Origin: Candidatus Goldiibacteriota bacterium HGW-Goldbacteria-1
GTDB lineage: Bacteria > Oederibacteriota > PGYV01
Direction: 5' to 3'
Length of the DNA stretch: 64,000 nt
NCBI GenBank assembly: GCA_002839855.1
Contig: PGYV01000002.1
Location: forward strand, 90,574-154,573
Shown: one piece after another, positions 53,033-61,483 of the stretch
Numbering within the stretch: position 1 is the first letter of the stretch
How the letters are laid out: every line of letters begins with the position of its first letter
Position numbers and translations under genes: made by a program
The notes under the pieces: model-generated
What the model saw: only the letters and a program-made list of their open reading frames with translations
Database searches by the model: none
What the model was told of the DNA's origin: nothing

Positions 53033-54010
53033 ATGAAGGAATTTAAATTAATTTCCGCGATAAAATCCCAAATAACAGTTAAAGACAGCTCCCTGATAAA
53101 GGGAATAGGCGATGACTGCGCCGTAATTCAGGAAAGCGGCAGAAATTTATTAATTACCACCGATGCCTTTTATGAAAATACCCACTTCAAAAGAAAATAC
53201 TTTACCCCCATACAGATCGGCGCAAAAGCCGCGGCCATAAATATTTCTGATATCTGCGCCATGGGAGGAATTCCCAGATATATGTTTGTAAATATAGGGG
53301 TTCCAAAAAAAGATTCCGGAAATTATGCCGGTTTGATAATGCGCGGCATTCTGGCTTATGCTGAAAATTACGGCGTAGTGCTTGCGGGCGGGGATACAAT
53401 AAAGTCTGATAAGGTTTTTATATCCATAACTTTAATAGGGCAGGCCGATGAAGGTTTTCTTTTAAGGTCAGGCGCGCGCCCCGGCGACAGAATATTTGTA
53501 ACCGGATGCCTTGGCAGCGCCGCAGCGGGGCTGCAGATACTTGAAAAAAAAGGGGATAAAAAGATTAAAGATAATGAATCAGAGCTTGTAAAAAAATTCA
53601 TCTCACCGCAGCCTAAGCTTGAACAGGGCAGGCTTCTTTTAATGTCAAAGTGCGTCTCTTCGTGCATGGATCTGTCAGACGGCTTAATAAGCGATATTTC
53701 AAGGATATGCGAAGAAAGCCGCACAGGCGCGCGGATAGATGCGGACTTACTGCCGGTTTCGCCGTCACTTGCGGCATATGCGGCAAAAACTAAAACAACA
53801 GCCGCAGAATACGCGCTGTACGGCGGCGAAGATTATGAACTTTTGTTTACAGTTCCTGAAAATAAGGTGAAAAAGTTTGCAAAGTTTATGGCGGGCTATG
53901 GTGTTCCTTTTTTTCAGGCAGGAATGATAACGGCAAAAAAAGGTGTTTATGTTAAACGCGGCTCCAAAATAATAAAGGAGACTTATTCAAAGGCATGGAA
54001 TCACTTTTAA
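53033..54010 (+). CDS. thiL: Thiamine-monophosphate kinase
   Basis: 325 residues of the PurM-like fold. It converts thiamine phosphate to thiamine diphosphate. GIGDDCAVI (~23-31), TTDAFYENTHF (~42-52), AAINISDICAMGG (~67-79), VLAGGDTIKSDK (~115-126) and CMDLSDGLISDISRICEES (~208-226) are the ATP/Mg-binding motifs of ThiL. GEDYELLFTV near residue 269 is also characteristic. Its 3' end overlaps tsaE by 16 nt. No other thiamine genes are nearby. Confidence 0.95.
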   Translation: MKEFKLISAIKSQITVKDSSLIKGIGDDCAVIQESGRNLLITTDAFYENTHFKRKYFTPIQIGAKAAAINISDICAMGGIPRYMFVNIGVPKKDSGNYAGLIMRGILAYAENYGVVLAGGDTIKSDKVFISITLIGQADEGFLLRSGARPGDRIFVTGCLGSAAAGLQILEKKGDKKIKDNESELVKKFISPQPKLEQGRLLLMSKCVSSCMDLSDGLISDISRICEESRTGARIDADLLPVSPSLAAYAAKTKTTAAEYALYGGEDYELLFTVPENKVKKFAKFMAGYGVPFFQAGMITAKKGVYVKRGSKIIKETYSKAWNHF

Positions 54011-54465
54011 AGGGTTATATAGAAACTGAAAAACATGAAACAGCATCAGCCGCAGCTACTGTTAAACTTGCAAAAAAATACGCGCAGCGGCTTGCTGAAA
54101 ATGACGTGGTGGCGTTATCCGGGGAACTTGGCGCGGGCAAAACCCATTTTATTAAGGGTGTTGCTTCATTCTTTGGCGCTGACGGTAAAGCGGTTATAAG
54201 CCCCACTTTTAACATAATGAAAGAATACTACGGCACCACGATGAAGATATACCATTTTGACCTGTACAGGCTGGAAAACCACGCGGAACTTGAACGGATA
54301 GGGTTCAGGGATTACACGGCGGATGAAGGGGCTATCTGCGTGGCAGAGTGGCCCGAAAAAGTGATGCAGATTGCCGGTATCTATGACCATATAGTGAAAA
54401 TTAACCATAAGGGCGGAAATAAAAGAGAGATAATCTTTTATGAGAAAAAAGGCGGAAAAAAATAA
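53995..54465 (+). CDS. tsaE: tRNA threonylcarbamoyladenosine biosynthesis ATPase TsaE
   Basis: 156 residues. The Walker A is GELGAGKT (43-50); SPTFNIMKEYYG (~67-78) and IYHFDLYRLENHAEL (~84-98) are family motifs, with the Walker-B-type acidic residue in ICVAEWPEKV. With TsaB, TsaC and TsaD it makes t6A37 in tRNAs reading ANN codons. It overlaps thiL (16 nt) and its TAA shares one base with the tsaB ATG. Confidence 0.95.
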   Translation: MESLLKGYIETEKHETASAAATVKLAKKYAQRLAENDVVALSGELGAGKTHFIKGVASFFGADGKAVISPTFNIMKEYYGTTMKIYHFDLYRLENHAELERIGFRDYTADEGAICVAEWPEKVMQIAGIYDHIVKINHKGGNKREIIFYEKKGGKK

Positions 54466-55130
54466 TGAAGTCACTGCTTCTGGACACATCCACCAAAGAA
54501 ATTGGCATAGGCGTATTTGAAAACCGAAACTGCCTTTATGAAAGTTATATTGAAGGCGAGAAGCGTTACAACGCCGTCATAATGGGGATGATAGACAAAG
54601 CGTTAAAAAAGATAAAATTAAAGCCGGATGAAATTGACGTATATGGTTCCACGCTTGGGCCCGGTTCTTTTACGGGGATACGGGTGGGTATGGCTGTGGC
54701 AAAGGGCTTGGCTGACGGAAGCGGCGCGGCTTTTTTTGGCGCTGCAACGCTTGATGTTCTTGCCTATACGGGAGAAGGCTCGGGCGCAAAAAAAGTGTCA
54801 TTGCTGGACGCAAGGCGCAATGAGGTTTATATGGGTGTTTATAAAAAAGGCACCGTGGAATATGAACTGACCGCTAAGGAAAATATTGAGAAAGAAATAA
54901 AAGGTATATGTGATATTTATATTTTAGAGAGGGACATAAAACTGCTTGAAATAGCAGCGGAGAATAATAAAGGCAAAACCGTTATTATGGAACATATAAA
55001 CATACAGTCATTAAATAACCTTTTAATGGATAATAAAAAACAGGCTTCCAGGCAGGCGGTATATTCCGCAGCGCCGCTGTACATACGCCAGTCAGACGCG
55101 GAAATTCACGTAAAAAAGGGGAAAAAATAA
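54465..55130 (+). CDS. tsaB: tRNA threonylcarbamoyladenosine biosynthesis protein TsaB
   Basis: 221 residues of the ASKHA fold. LLLDTSTKEIGIGVFE (4-19), YGSTLGPGSFTGIRVGMAVAKGL (~60-82) and LLDARRNEVYMGVY (~112-125) are TsaB signatures. It is the scaffold partner of TsaD. TAATG junctions on both sides indicate tight coupling of tsaE, tsaB and the next gene. Confidence 0.95.
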   Translation: MKSLLLDTSTKEIGIGVFENRNCLYESYIEGEKRYNAVIMGMIDKALKKIKLKPDEIDVYGSTLGPGSFTGIRVGMAVAKGLADGSGAAFFGAATLDVLAYTGEGSGAKKVSLLDARRNEVYMGVYKKGTVEYELTAKENIEKEIKGICDIYILERDIKLLEIAAENNKGKTVIMEHINIQSLNNLLMDNKKQASRQAVYSAAPLYIRQSDAEIHVKKGKK

Positions 55131-55597
55131 TGGGAAAGATACGTCTTATGATTAAGTCGGCAATGGCGGCAGGGCTTATAATTGCCGCGATAGAGGTAAT
55201 TCTGTATATGGTGTATAAGGACGCGATAGCCACCGGTTTTCCGGGTTTCCCCAAGGATACGGACAGGGTGTTAACTCCGGTATGGCTTGCTGTAATTAAC
55301 ATTATTTTTGCTTTTGCGGCTGTGCTTGTCTTTCAGACGGTAAATAAGGCCCTTCCAGGAGGTTTTTTAAGGAAAGGGCTGAATTTTTCTTTCATATTGA
55401 TACTTTTAAGGGTTATTCCGGAAGCCGGATATTTTTACGCGGCATACGGATTTTCGGATAAAAGGGCTTTCTTAATAATACTTCTGCACTGCGCTTTTTC
55501 TTTAATTATAGGTTTTGTATTTTCAGGAAGTTATGAAGAGTTTGGTTTTAAGTCGGAAAAAAATGTTTCCAATACGGAGGATAGTAATGAAAATTAA
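55130..55597 (+). CDS. Four-helix membrane protein of unknown function
   Basis: 155 residues with helices at ~10-30, ~48-70, ~82-102 and ~112-132 and an acidic tail (EEFGFKSEKNVSNTEDSNEN). No family is recognised. It begins on the tsaB stop (TAATG) and overlaps the next gene by 11 nt. Confidence 0.6.
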   Translation: MGKIRLMIKSAMAAGLIIAAIEVILYMVYKDAIATGFPGFPKDTDRVLTPVWLAVINIIFAFAAVLVFQTVNKALPGGFLRKGLNFSFILILLRVIPEAGYFYAAYGFSDKRAFLIILLHCAFSLIIGFVFSGSYEEFGFKSEKNVSNTEDSNEN

Positions 55598-56336
55598 ACT
55601 GATTACATGCGCGTTTTTAATTTTAACTTTTTCTGCCGGGGCATATGCTGATACCACATCCGCGCAGACAGCACCGGAAGAGCCTGCTGAAAAGATATTT
55701 ATGCAGGTGGGGGCTTTGGAAAAAAAAGACGGTGAAAAATATATTTTAAGAAAGAAATCCGGAGAACTGGAATTTTATCTTGATGAAAACACTTTAATGT
55801 ATTCAACTGAAAATGCGGGGCCTGCAGATTTAAAGGAAGGCCAGCTTGTTCTTGTAAAAGGCGCAAGAAATGCAAATGCCATGCTGGCTTCCACTGTACA
55901 GGTGTATAATAGCTGGGATATTTACAGTTCTACAAAAGATAATCAAACAGACGCGGGCCAAAATCTGCTTTCGGGTTTTTTAAAAGGAACGGTAGTGCGC
56001 CCTAAAAGTGAAGCCGATGAATACGAGTACCTTCAGAATAAATACCTTACGCAAAAAATGCAGAATGACGCGGCGCTGGAACAGGAAGCCGAGGCACAGG
56101 GTGATAAAGTAACCGTTGAACCTAAGATTGATTATATAAGGCCGTTTTATATTAAAACAGCGGATAAAAAAGTGTATATGGTATTGTGCGATGGTTCCAC
56201 GCGGTTTACTTTAACTGACAAAAAAACAAAAGAAGACATGAAGCCGGGAGACAGGCTGAAACTATATTTTAATAAACGTATTACGATAAGGTATAAAAGC
56301 TATCCGGTTAAGATAGTCATTGAAAAGGCTAAGTAA
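55587..56336 (+). CDS. Exported protein of unknown function
   Basis: 249 residues from the ATG at 55587, chosen for the CGGAGG at 55575-55580 and the signal peptide (1-21, LILTFSAGAYADT); an in-frame ATG at 55515 would bury the signal peptide. The mature part has two OB-like beta stretches (LEKKDGEKYILRKKSGELEF, ~47-66; TADKKVYMVLCDGSTRFTLT, ~191-210) around a charged helical middle, EYEYLQNKYLTQKMQNDAAL. A 330-bp heptanucleotide array begins immediately after its stop codon. Confidence 0.62.
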   Translation: MKIKLITCAFLILTFSAGAYADTTSAQTAPEEPAEKIFMQVGALEKKDGEKYILRKKSGELEFYLDENTLMYSTENAGPADLKEGQLVLVKGARNANAMLASTVQVYNSWDIYSSTKDNQTDAGQNLLSGFLKGTVVRPKSEADEYEYLQNKYLTQKMQNDAALEQEAEAQGDKVTVEPKIDYIRPFYIKTADKKVYMVLCDGSTRFTLTDKKTKEDMKPGDRLKLYFNKRITIRYKSYPVKIVIEKAK

Positions 56337-56670
56337 CAGCTGACAAGTAACAGGTAACAGGTAACAAGTGACAAGTAACAAGTAACAAGTAACAAGTAAC
56401 AAGTAACAAGTAACAAGTAACAAGTAACAGGTAACAGGTAACAGGTTAGTTGTTAGTTGTTAGTTGTTAGTTGTCAGTTGTCAGTTGTCAGTTGTCAGTT
56501 GTCAGTTGTCAGTTGTCAGTTGTCAGTTGTCAGTTGTCAGTTGTCAGTTGTCAGCTGTCAGCTGTCAGCTGTCAGTTGTCAGTTGTCAGCTGTCAGTTGT
56601 CAGTTGTAAGTTGTAAGTTGTCAGTTGTAAGTTGTTAGTTGTTAGCTGTAAGTTGTTAGCTGTAAGTTGT
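56337..56670. repeat. Heptanucleotide tandem array in two blocks
   Basis: 56337-56446 consists of CAAGTAA/CAGGTAA units. 56447-56670 consists of TTGTTAG, TTGTCAG and CTGTCAG units. The two blocks are roughly reverse-complementary in kind (GTAACAA against CTGACAA read on the other strand), so the region can fold back on itself. It lies between convergently unrelated genes and has no coding signature. Confidence 0.9.
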
Positions 56671-56780
56671 CTCTTGGCGGAACACCGGTTTTGCCAAATG
56701 AAACGAAAGCGTTATTATATTCGTAATTTTGTCGGTTTTTCTCATTATGAAACTAAAATGGTTAATCCTTTAAAAACCTA

Positions 56781-56808
56781 TTGAAAATATCCCTTATTAG
56801 CTTATAAT
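56781..56808 (+). promoter_or_regulatory. Sigma-70-type promoter for the yggS-proC block
   Basis: TTGAAA (56781-56786), 16-nt spacer, TATAAT (56803-56808), 46 nt before the ATG at 56855. It is the same arrangement as the promoter at 2956-2983. Confidence 0.7.
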
Positions 56809-56854
56809 ACTAACTAATACAAAATCCTTATTAAAAAGGTATGCAAACTTCATT

Positions 56855-57544
56855 ATGGAACAAAAAAGTCAGATTAAAGACAATATTGAAAGTATTTTGA
56901 AGCGTATAAGAGCCATAAATAATGATGCTTTGCTTGTAGCTGTATCAAAAACGTTCTCTACAGATGATATTGAAGAAGCGGTTAAAGCAGGGATTAAGGT
57001 TTTTGGAGAAAGCAAGATTCAGGAAACTGAAGAAAAGCAGAAAGTTTTAAATGAAAAATATAAAGATCTTTCCTGGTTTATGATAGGGCACCTGCAGACA
57101 AACAAAGTAAACAAAGCAGTTTCAATTTTTAATATGATACAGTCTGTTGACAGTTTAAAACTTGCGGAAAAGATTAATTCAGCGTGCCTGAAAGAAGGAA
57201 AAGTTTTACAGTGCCTTCTGGAAATTAAAGTTTCGCCCGAAGAGACAAAGTTTGGAATTTCGCCTGTTGAAGCATTTGAAGTTTATAATAGGATAAAAGA
57301 AATGCAGGGAATAAAACCGGCTGGAATAATGGCTATGGCGCCTTATTCTGATAACGCGGAAGATTCAAGAATTTATTTTAAACGCGCCAGGAAAGTTTTT
57401 GATGAAATAAAAAAAGACGCGCCTGCTGATTTTGGGTGGCTTTCAATGGGAATGTCGCATGATTTTGAAATTGCGCTGCAGGAAGGCGCTAACATGGTAA
57501 GAGTCGGCACGTCTCTTTTCGGTAAAAGAAATTACACTAAATAA
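56855..57544 (+). CDS. YggS-family pyridoxal-phosphate homeostasis protein
   Basis: 229 residues, a PLP-binding TIM barrel. The PLP lysine is K32 in LLVAVSKTFS. FGESKIQE (~50-57), WFMIGHLQTNKV (~71-82), MAMAPYS (~159-165) and LSMGMSHDFEIALQEGANMVRVGTSLFG (~196-223) are family signatures. It buffers free PLP; null mutants of relatives disturb amino-acid pools. It lies just before proC and yggT, a widely conserved order. Confidence 0.94.
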   Translation: MEQKSQIKDNIESILKRIRAINNDALLVAVSKTFSTDDIEEAVKAGIKVFGESKIQETEEKQKVLNEKYKDLSWFMIGHLQTNKVNKAVSIFNMIQSVDSLKLAEKINSACLKEGKVLQCLLEIKVSPEETKFGISPVEAFEVYNRIKEMQGIKPAGIMAMAPYSDNAEDSRIYFKRARKVFDEIKKDAPADFGWLSMGMSHDFEIALQEGANMVRVGTSLFGKRNYTK

Positions 57545-57556
57545 TAGAGAGGCAAA

Positions 57557-58366
57557 ATGAGAAAGACAAGAATAGGATTCATAGGGTCCGGAAATATGGC
57601 AAAGGCTATCATGAAAGGCCTTGTGTCATCAAAAATGAAAACCTCAGTTGAACTTACTGCATATGACACAGACTCTTTGGCGCTTGCGTCCGTAAAAAAA
57701 TTATTTAAGGCTAAACCTGCCGCGTCAAATCAGGCGCTTGTTAAAGAATGTGATGTCATTTTTCTTGCCATAAAACCGCAGGTTTATGCGGATATATTAT
57801 CACCTTTAAAGCCGGATTTTACCGCGGGCAAATTAATAATCAGTATTATGGCCGGTTTATCCGTTAAAAAGATACAGGCTGTCACAGGCAAAGTGCCTGT
57901 GGTAAGGGTAATGCCAAACATGCCGGCGCTTGTGGGCGAAGGCGCGTGCGGGTACTGCGCGTCCAAAGAAGCTTCAAAAAAACAGATGCTTCTTGCGGAA
58001 ACAATACTGGATACTTTTAACAGAATAAAAATTTTATTACCCGAAAAACAGCTTGATACAGTGACGGCAATAAGCGGAAGCGGGCCGGCATATTTTTTCT
58101 ATTTTGCGGAAGCGGTAATGGAAGCGTCAAAAGAACTTGGGTTTGATATTAAGGATGCAAAAAAACTTATCGCGCAGACAATGATAGGTGCGGGGCAGGT
58201 TATGCTGGAATCTGAGGATACACCAGAAGTGTTAAGGCAAAAGGTGACATCCAAAGGCGGCACCACACAGAAGGCCATTGAAACAATGGAAAAAAGCGGC
58301 ATGAAAAACATTATTAAGGACGCCATCAAGGCTGCAAAAAATCGTTCGGAGGAACTTGGCAAATGA
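57557..58366 (+). CDS. proC: Pyrroline-5-carboxylate reductase
   Basis: 269 residues. It makes proline from pyrroline-5-carboxylate with NAD(P)H. The Rossmann motif is IGFIGSGNMAKAIMKGL (5-21), VIFLAIKPQV lies at ~67-76, VVRVMPNMPALVGEGACGYC at ~115-134, and the family signature AISGSGPAYFFYFAEAVMEAS at ~172-192. GQVMLESEDTPEVLRQKVTSKGGTTQKAI closes the site. Its stop overlaps yggT (ATGA). Confidence 0.96.
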   Translation: MRKTRIGFIGSGNMAKAIMKGLVSSKMKTSVELTAYDTDSLALASVKKLFKAKPAASNQALVKECDVIFLAIKPQVYADILSPLKPDFTAGKLIISIMAGLSVKKIQAVTGKVPVVRVMPNMPALVGEGACGYCASKEASKKQMLLAETILDTFNRIKILLPEKQLDTVTAISGSGPAYFFYFAEAVMEASKELGFDIKDAKKLIAQTMIGAGQVMLESEDTPEVLRQKVTSKGGTTQKAIETMEKSGMKNIIKDAIKAAKNRSEELGK

Positions 58367-58659
58367 CAACTTTTCAGTTTGCGGCAGGAATAATAATTGG
58401 ACTGGCTAATGCCTACATGATACTGGTTTTTCTGCGCGCGGCAGGCACTTGGCTGCCTTATGACGCACAGGTGAAATTCAGGTCTGTTTTTAAATTAATA
58501 GGCTCTATTACAGACCCGCTGCTTAATTTTATAAAAAGGTTTTTTCCTGCGCAGGTGGGAAATATGGATATAAGCCCTGTTATCGCGATACTTCTTATTT
58601 ACATAGCAAGAAAGGCGCTTTTAATCCTTGCTTCAAAACTGCTGCTTCCGGGAGTTTAA
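58363..58659 (+). CDS. YggT family membrane protein
   Basis: 98 residues with two helices (~6-28 and ~66-95) and the family core SITDPLLNFIKRFFP (~50-64). Role unknown; relatives are linked to osmotic tolerance or cell-division/chloroplast-envelope functions. It overlaps proC by 4 nt and shares one base with the next start. Confidence 0.88.
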   Translation: MTTFQFAAGIIIGLANAYMILVFLRAAGTWLPYDAQVKFRSVFKLIGSITDPLLNFIKRFFPAQVGNMDISPVIAILLIYIARKALLILASKLLLPGV

Positions 58660-58943
58660 TGATAAAAATAACACAGGCGGGCAGCGGTTTTGTTATAAAC
58701 GTTAAAGCGGTGCCTAATGCCAGAAAAACGCAGCTGGCAGGCGAATACAACGGCGCTTTGAAAGTGAAAGTGGCGGCGGTCCCCGAAGACGGAAAGGCAA
58801 ATGATGAAATTGTGGATTATTTCTCGGATGTGTTTGACATAAATAAGTCGCATATTGAAATTGTAAAAGGATTTAAAAGCCGGCACAAGGTAATAAAGTT
58901 AACCGGCGTTGAGGAAGACAAACTTAAAAAAATTCTGGCTTAA
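58659..58943 (+). CDS. DUF167 (YggU) family protein
   Basis: 94 residues. VKAVPNARKTQLAGEYNGALKVKV (~15-38), then AAVPEDGKANDEIVDYFSD (~39-57) and IVKGFKSRHKVIKLTG (~67-82), the complete DUF167 pattern. Function unknown. It starts on the yggT stop (TAATG), which preserves the yggS-proC-yggT-yggU order seen in many bacteria. Confidence 0.92.
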   Translation: MIKITQAGSGFVINVKAVPNARKTQLAGEYNGALKVKVAAVPEDGKANDEIVDYFSDVFDINKSHIEIVKGFKSRHKVIKLTGVEEDKLKKILA

Positions 58944-58982
58944 CGCGCTGTCTGCCGCGCAAAACGATACCCGGAGGCTATA

Positions 58983-59804
58983 ATGTCAGATTTAAAAAAA
59001 CAGATAGACAAAGCCGTAAAGAAGATAAATACCGTATCTAAAAACTTTTCACCTAAAGTCGGCATAATACTTGGAACGGGCCTTGGAGCCCTTGCCAAAG
59101 AAATAAAAGAACACTGTGTAATTGATTATAAGGACATTCCCGGTTTTCAGCAGTCAACAGCAGAGTCGCATTCCGGAAAACTTGTTCTGGGAGAATTGGG
59201 CGGAAAAAATGTTGTTGCAATGTCAGGCCGCTTTCACAGGTATGAAGGGTACACCATGCAGCAGATAACTTTTCCGGTGCGTGTTATGAAAGCGATGGGA
59301 GTTACGCACCTTTTAATTTCCAACGCGTGCGGCGGAATGAATCCCAAATTAAAAGGCGGTTCAATTTCAATTATAGAAGACCACATTAATTTTATGGGAG
59401 ATAACCCTTTGGTAGGGCCTAATGACAATGAACTTGGCGTACGCTGGCCGGACATGCTTTCGCCGTATTCGGCGGAATTAATTAAACTTGCGGAAAATGC
59501 CGCAAAAGAAAACGGCATTCAGATTCACAAAGGCGTTTACGTGGCTGTACTGGGTCCGTGTTTTGAAACCAGGGCTGAATACAGAATGTTTATGAAATTC
59601 GGCGACATGGTGGGAATGTCAACGGTTCCGGAAGTGATTGTGGGAGTACACGCCGGGCTTAAGATACTTGGCATATCGGTAGTGACAGATGAATGTAATC
59701 CTGACCAGCTTGAACCGACTGATATAGCCAAAATTCTTGCAAACGCCGCAGAGGCAGAACCCAAGCTTACTAAAATTATGAAAGAAGTTATAGCAAAGAT
59801 ATAA
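58983..59804 (+). CDS. Purine-nucleoside (or 5'-methylthioadenosine) phosphorylase
   Basis: 273 residues of the trimeric PNP/MTAP family. It splits purine nucleosides with phosphate. IILGTGLGALAKEI (~28-41), MSGRFHRYEGYTMQQITFPVRV (~80-101), ISNACGGMNPK (~112-122), GPCFETRAEYRMF (~186-198) and MSTVPEVIVGVHAG (~205-218) fit PNP. In the base-specificity loop VVTDECNPD the Asp stands where many 6-oxopurine PNPs have Asn and where MTAP has Asp. Together with mtnA 20-40 nt downstream, an adenine-type or MTA substrate is possible. Confidence 0.9.
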   Translation: MSDLKKQIDKAVKKINTVSKNFSPKVGIILGTGLGALAKEIKEHCVIDYKDIPGFQQSTAESHSGKLVLGELGGKNVVAMSGRFHRYEGYTMQQITFPVRVMKAMGVTHLLISNACGGMNPKLKGGSISIIEDHINFMGDNPLVGPNDNELGVRWPDMLSPYSAELIKLAENAAKENGIQIHKGVYVAVLGPCFETRAEYRMFMKFGDMVGMSTVPEVIVGVHAGLKILGISVVTDECNPDQLEPTDIAKILANAAEAEPKLTKIMKEVIAKI

Positions 59805-59845
59805 TAAGCCTAAAAAGGCTGAAAATGGTTTTAAGGGAGGCGCAG

Positions 59846-60910
59846 ATGAAAGAGACAAGCCCGGTAGAATGGAAGAATGGAACTCTTAAGGTTCTTGATC
59901 AGACGCTTTTACCGCATACAATAAAGTACATCTTATGCAAAAATTCAAAAGAGACAGGTAAGGCAATTGTGGATATGAAATTAAGGGGGGCGCCATTAAT
60001 AGGCATAGCCGCGGCTTTTGGAATGGCTATGGATATTAAAAAAAGCAAGGCTAAAACTTATGAAAAACTAAAAAAAGAGATGAAGGCAAGCGGCGATTTT
60101 CTGGTTAAGACCAGGCCGACCGCGATTAACCTTAAGTGGGCTATAACAAGAATGCTTGCTTTTGCCGAAGCCAACAGGGAAAGGCGTGTTCAAAGTTTAA
60201 AAGAACTGCTTGTAAATGAGGCGGTAAGAATATTCAAGGAAGACCTGGATAACAATAAACTTATAGGAAAAATAGGCGCGGAATTGATAAGGCCCAAAGA
60301 CAGGATATTAACACACTGTAATGCGGGGGGGCTTGCAACGGCAGGATATGGCACGGCGCTTGGCGTTATAAGGGCGGCATCAGCGCAGAAGAAAAAGGTT
60401 TCGGTATATGTGGATGAAACAAGGCCGTATCTTCAGGGCGCAAGGCTTACCACGTTTGAACTTGCGGAAATGGGAGTGGATCACCACCTTATTACGGACA
60501 ACATGGCAGGGTATTTTATAAGCAATAAACTTGTGGATGTAATTATAGTAGGCGCGGACAGGATAGCGGCCAACGGCGATACCGCCAACAAGATAGGAAC
60601 GTATACGCTTGCGGTGCTTGCGCATGTAAATAATATTCCGTTTTATGTGGCTGCACCTTCTTCCACGATGGATTTTTCCATAAAGTCAGGGGCGGAAATA
60701 CCGATAGAGATGAGGGGTGAAAAAGAGGTAACAGAGATTTTTGGCAAACAGATTGCCCATAAAAAGACAAAAGCGCTGCACCCGGCATTTGATGTGACGC
60801 CGGCAAGGTTTATAAGCGCCATTATCACCGAAAAAGGCATAATAAGGGCGCCTTTTGAGGCTAACCTTGATAAGGTAATTTTAAACAGGGATATTGTCGC
60901 AAAACTATGA
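59846..60910 (+). CDS. mtnA: S-methyl-5-thioribose-1-phosphate isomerase
   Basis: 354 residues from the ATG at 59846, which has GGGAGG 5-10 nt upstream; the in-frame ATG at 59825 would add seven residues. It catalyses aldose-ketose isomerisation in methionine salvage. MKLRGAPLIGIAAAFGMAM (~43-61), THCNAGGLATAGYGTALGVI (~159-178, catalytic Cys), DNMAGYFI and VGADRIAANGDTANKIGTY (~239-257, catalytic Asp) are all intact. It follows the nucleoside phosphorylase, which supplies thioribose-1-phosphate if that enzyme accepts MTA. Confidence 0.95.
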   Translation: MKETSPVEWKNGTLKVLDQTLLPHTIKYILCKNSKETGKAIVDMKLRGAPLIGIAAAFGMAMDIKKSKAKTYEKLKKEMKASGDFLVKTRPTAINLKWAITRMLAFAEANRERRVQSLKELLVNEAVRIFKEDLDNNKLIGKIGAELIRPKDRILTHCNAGGLATAGYGTALGVIRAASAQKKKVSVYVDETRPYLQGARLTTFELAEMGVDHHLITDNMAGYFISNKLVDVIIVGADRIAANGDTANKIGTYTLAVLAHVNNIPFYVAAPSSTMDFSIKSGAEIPIEMRGEKEVTEIFGKQIAHKKTKALHPAFDVTPARFISAIITEKGIIRAPFEANLDKVILNRDIVAKL

Positions 60911-61326
60911 GCGCCTGGGAAGATGACCATTACTGCATAGCGTGCGGAAAAGACAATCCTATCGGCATGAAGCTGGATTTTGTGCTGACAGAAGAGGGAA
61001 TAGAAACCAGCTATGTTTTTCCCAAGGTTTTTCAGGGGTATAAAGATACGGTTCACGGCGGAATGGTGGCTTTACTTTTAGATGAAATTATGGTAAATTT
61101 ACCGTTGCGAAAAGATAAAATTCCTGCTGTCAGTGCTGACATAAAAGTGAAATTAAAAAGGCCGCTGGCAGTGGGTGATGAAGTCCTGGCGCGGGCAAGG
61201 TATTTAAAAGTCCGGTCCAGGTTTTTTGTTGTAAAAGGCGAAGTGATAAGAAAAAGCGACAAAGAGCTTATAGCCGAATCCGAAGCCCTGTGTATTAAGG
61301 TTGACGGAAAAGGCCTTAAATTGTAA
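60907..61326 (+). CDS. PaaI-type hotdog-fold thioesterase
   Basis: 139 residues. The core VHGGMVALLLDEIMVN (~49-64) has the active-site HGG and acidic residue of PaaI/acyl-CoA thioesterases. The N-terminal CIACGKDNPIGMKL (~10-23) is a substrate-binding motif common in this subgroup. The ATG overlaps the mtnA stop (ATGA). Acyl substrate unknown. Confidence 0.88.
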   Translation: MSAWEDDHYCIACGKDNPIGMKLDFVLTEEGIETSYVFPKVFQGYKDTVHGGMVALLLDEIMVNLPLRKDKIPAVSADIKVKLKRPLAVGDEVLARARYLKVRSRFFVVKGEVIRKSDKELIAESEALCIKVDGKGLKL

Positions 61327-61368
61327 TATAGATAAATTCAGATTTTAAAATATACTGGAGGTTTTTGA

Positions 61369-61455
61369 ATGGGTTGCGGAAAGAAAAGGCACAAAGCAAA
61401 GATCAAAACACACAAGAGAAAAAAACACAGAAGAGAAATGAAATTTAAAAAATAA
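61369..61455 (+). CDS. 28-residue basic protein, AURKAIP1/COX24 (mS38)-like
   Basis: ATG at 61369 with TGGAGG seven nt upstream; the protein is MGCGKKRHKAKIKTHKRKKH followed by RREMKFKK. K-M/I-K-x-H-K-R-K-K-R/H is the pattern of the AURKAIP1/COX24 family, whose mitochondrial member is small-subunit ribosomal protein mS38. Bacterial copies are tiny and usually missed by gene callers. A ribosome-associated role is inferred. It stands alone, 26 nt before yebC. Confidence 0.7.
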   Translation: MGCGKKRHKAKIKTHKRKKHRREMKFKK

Positions 61456-61483
61456 TTATTTAGTTTAACAGACGGAGGAAATG

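Noticed and set aside
56337-56670. Possible CRISPR or VNTR minisatellite
   Set aside because: The unit is 7 bp with slow drift along the array and no spacers; it is a simple tandem array.
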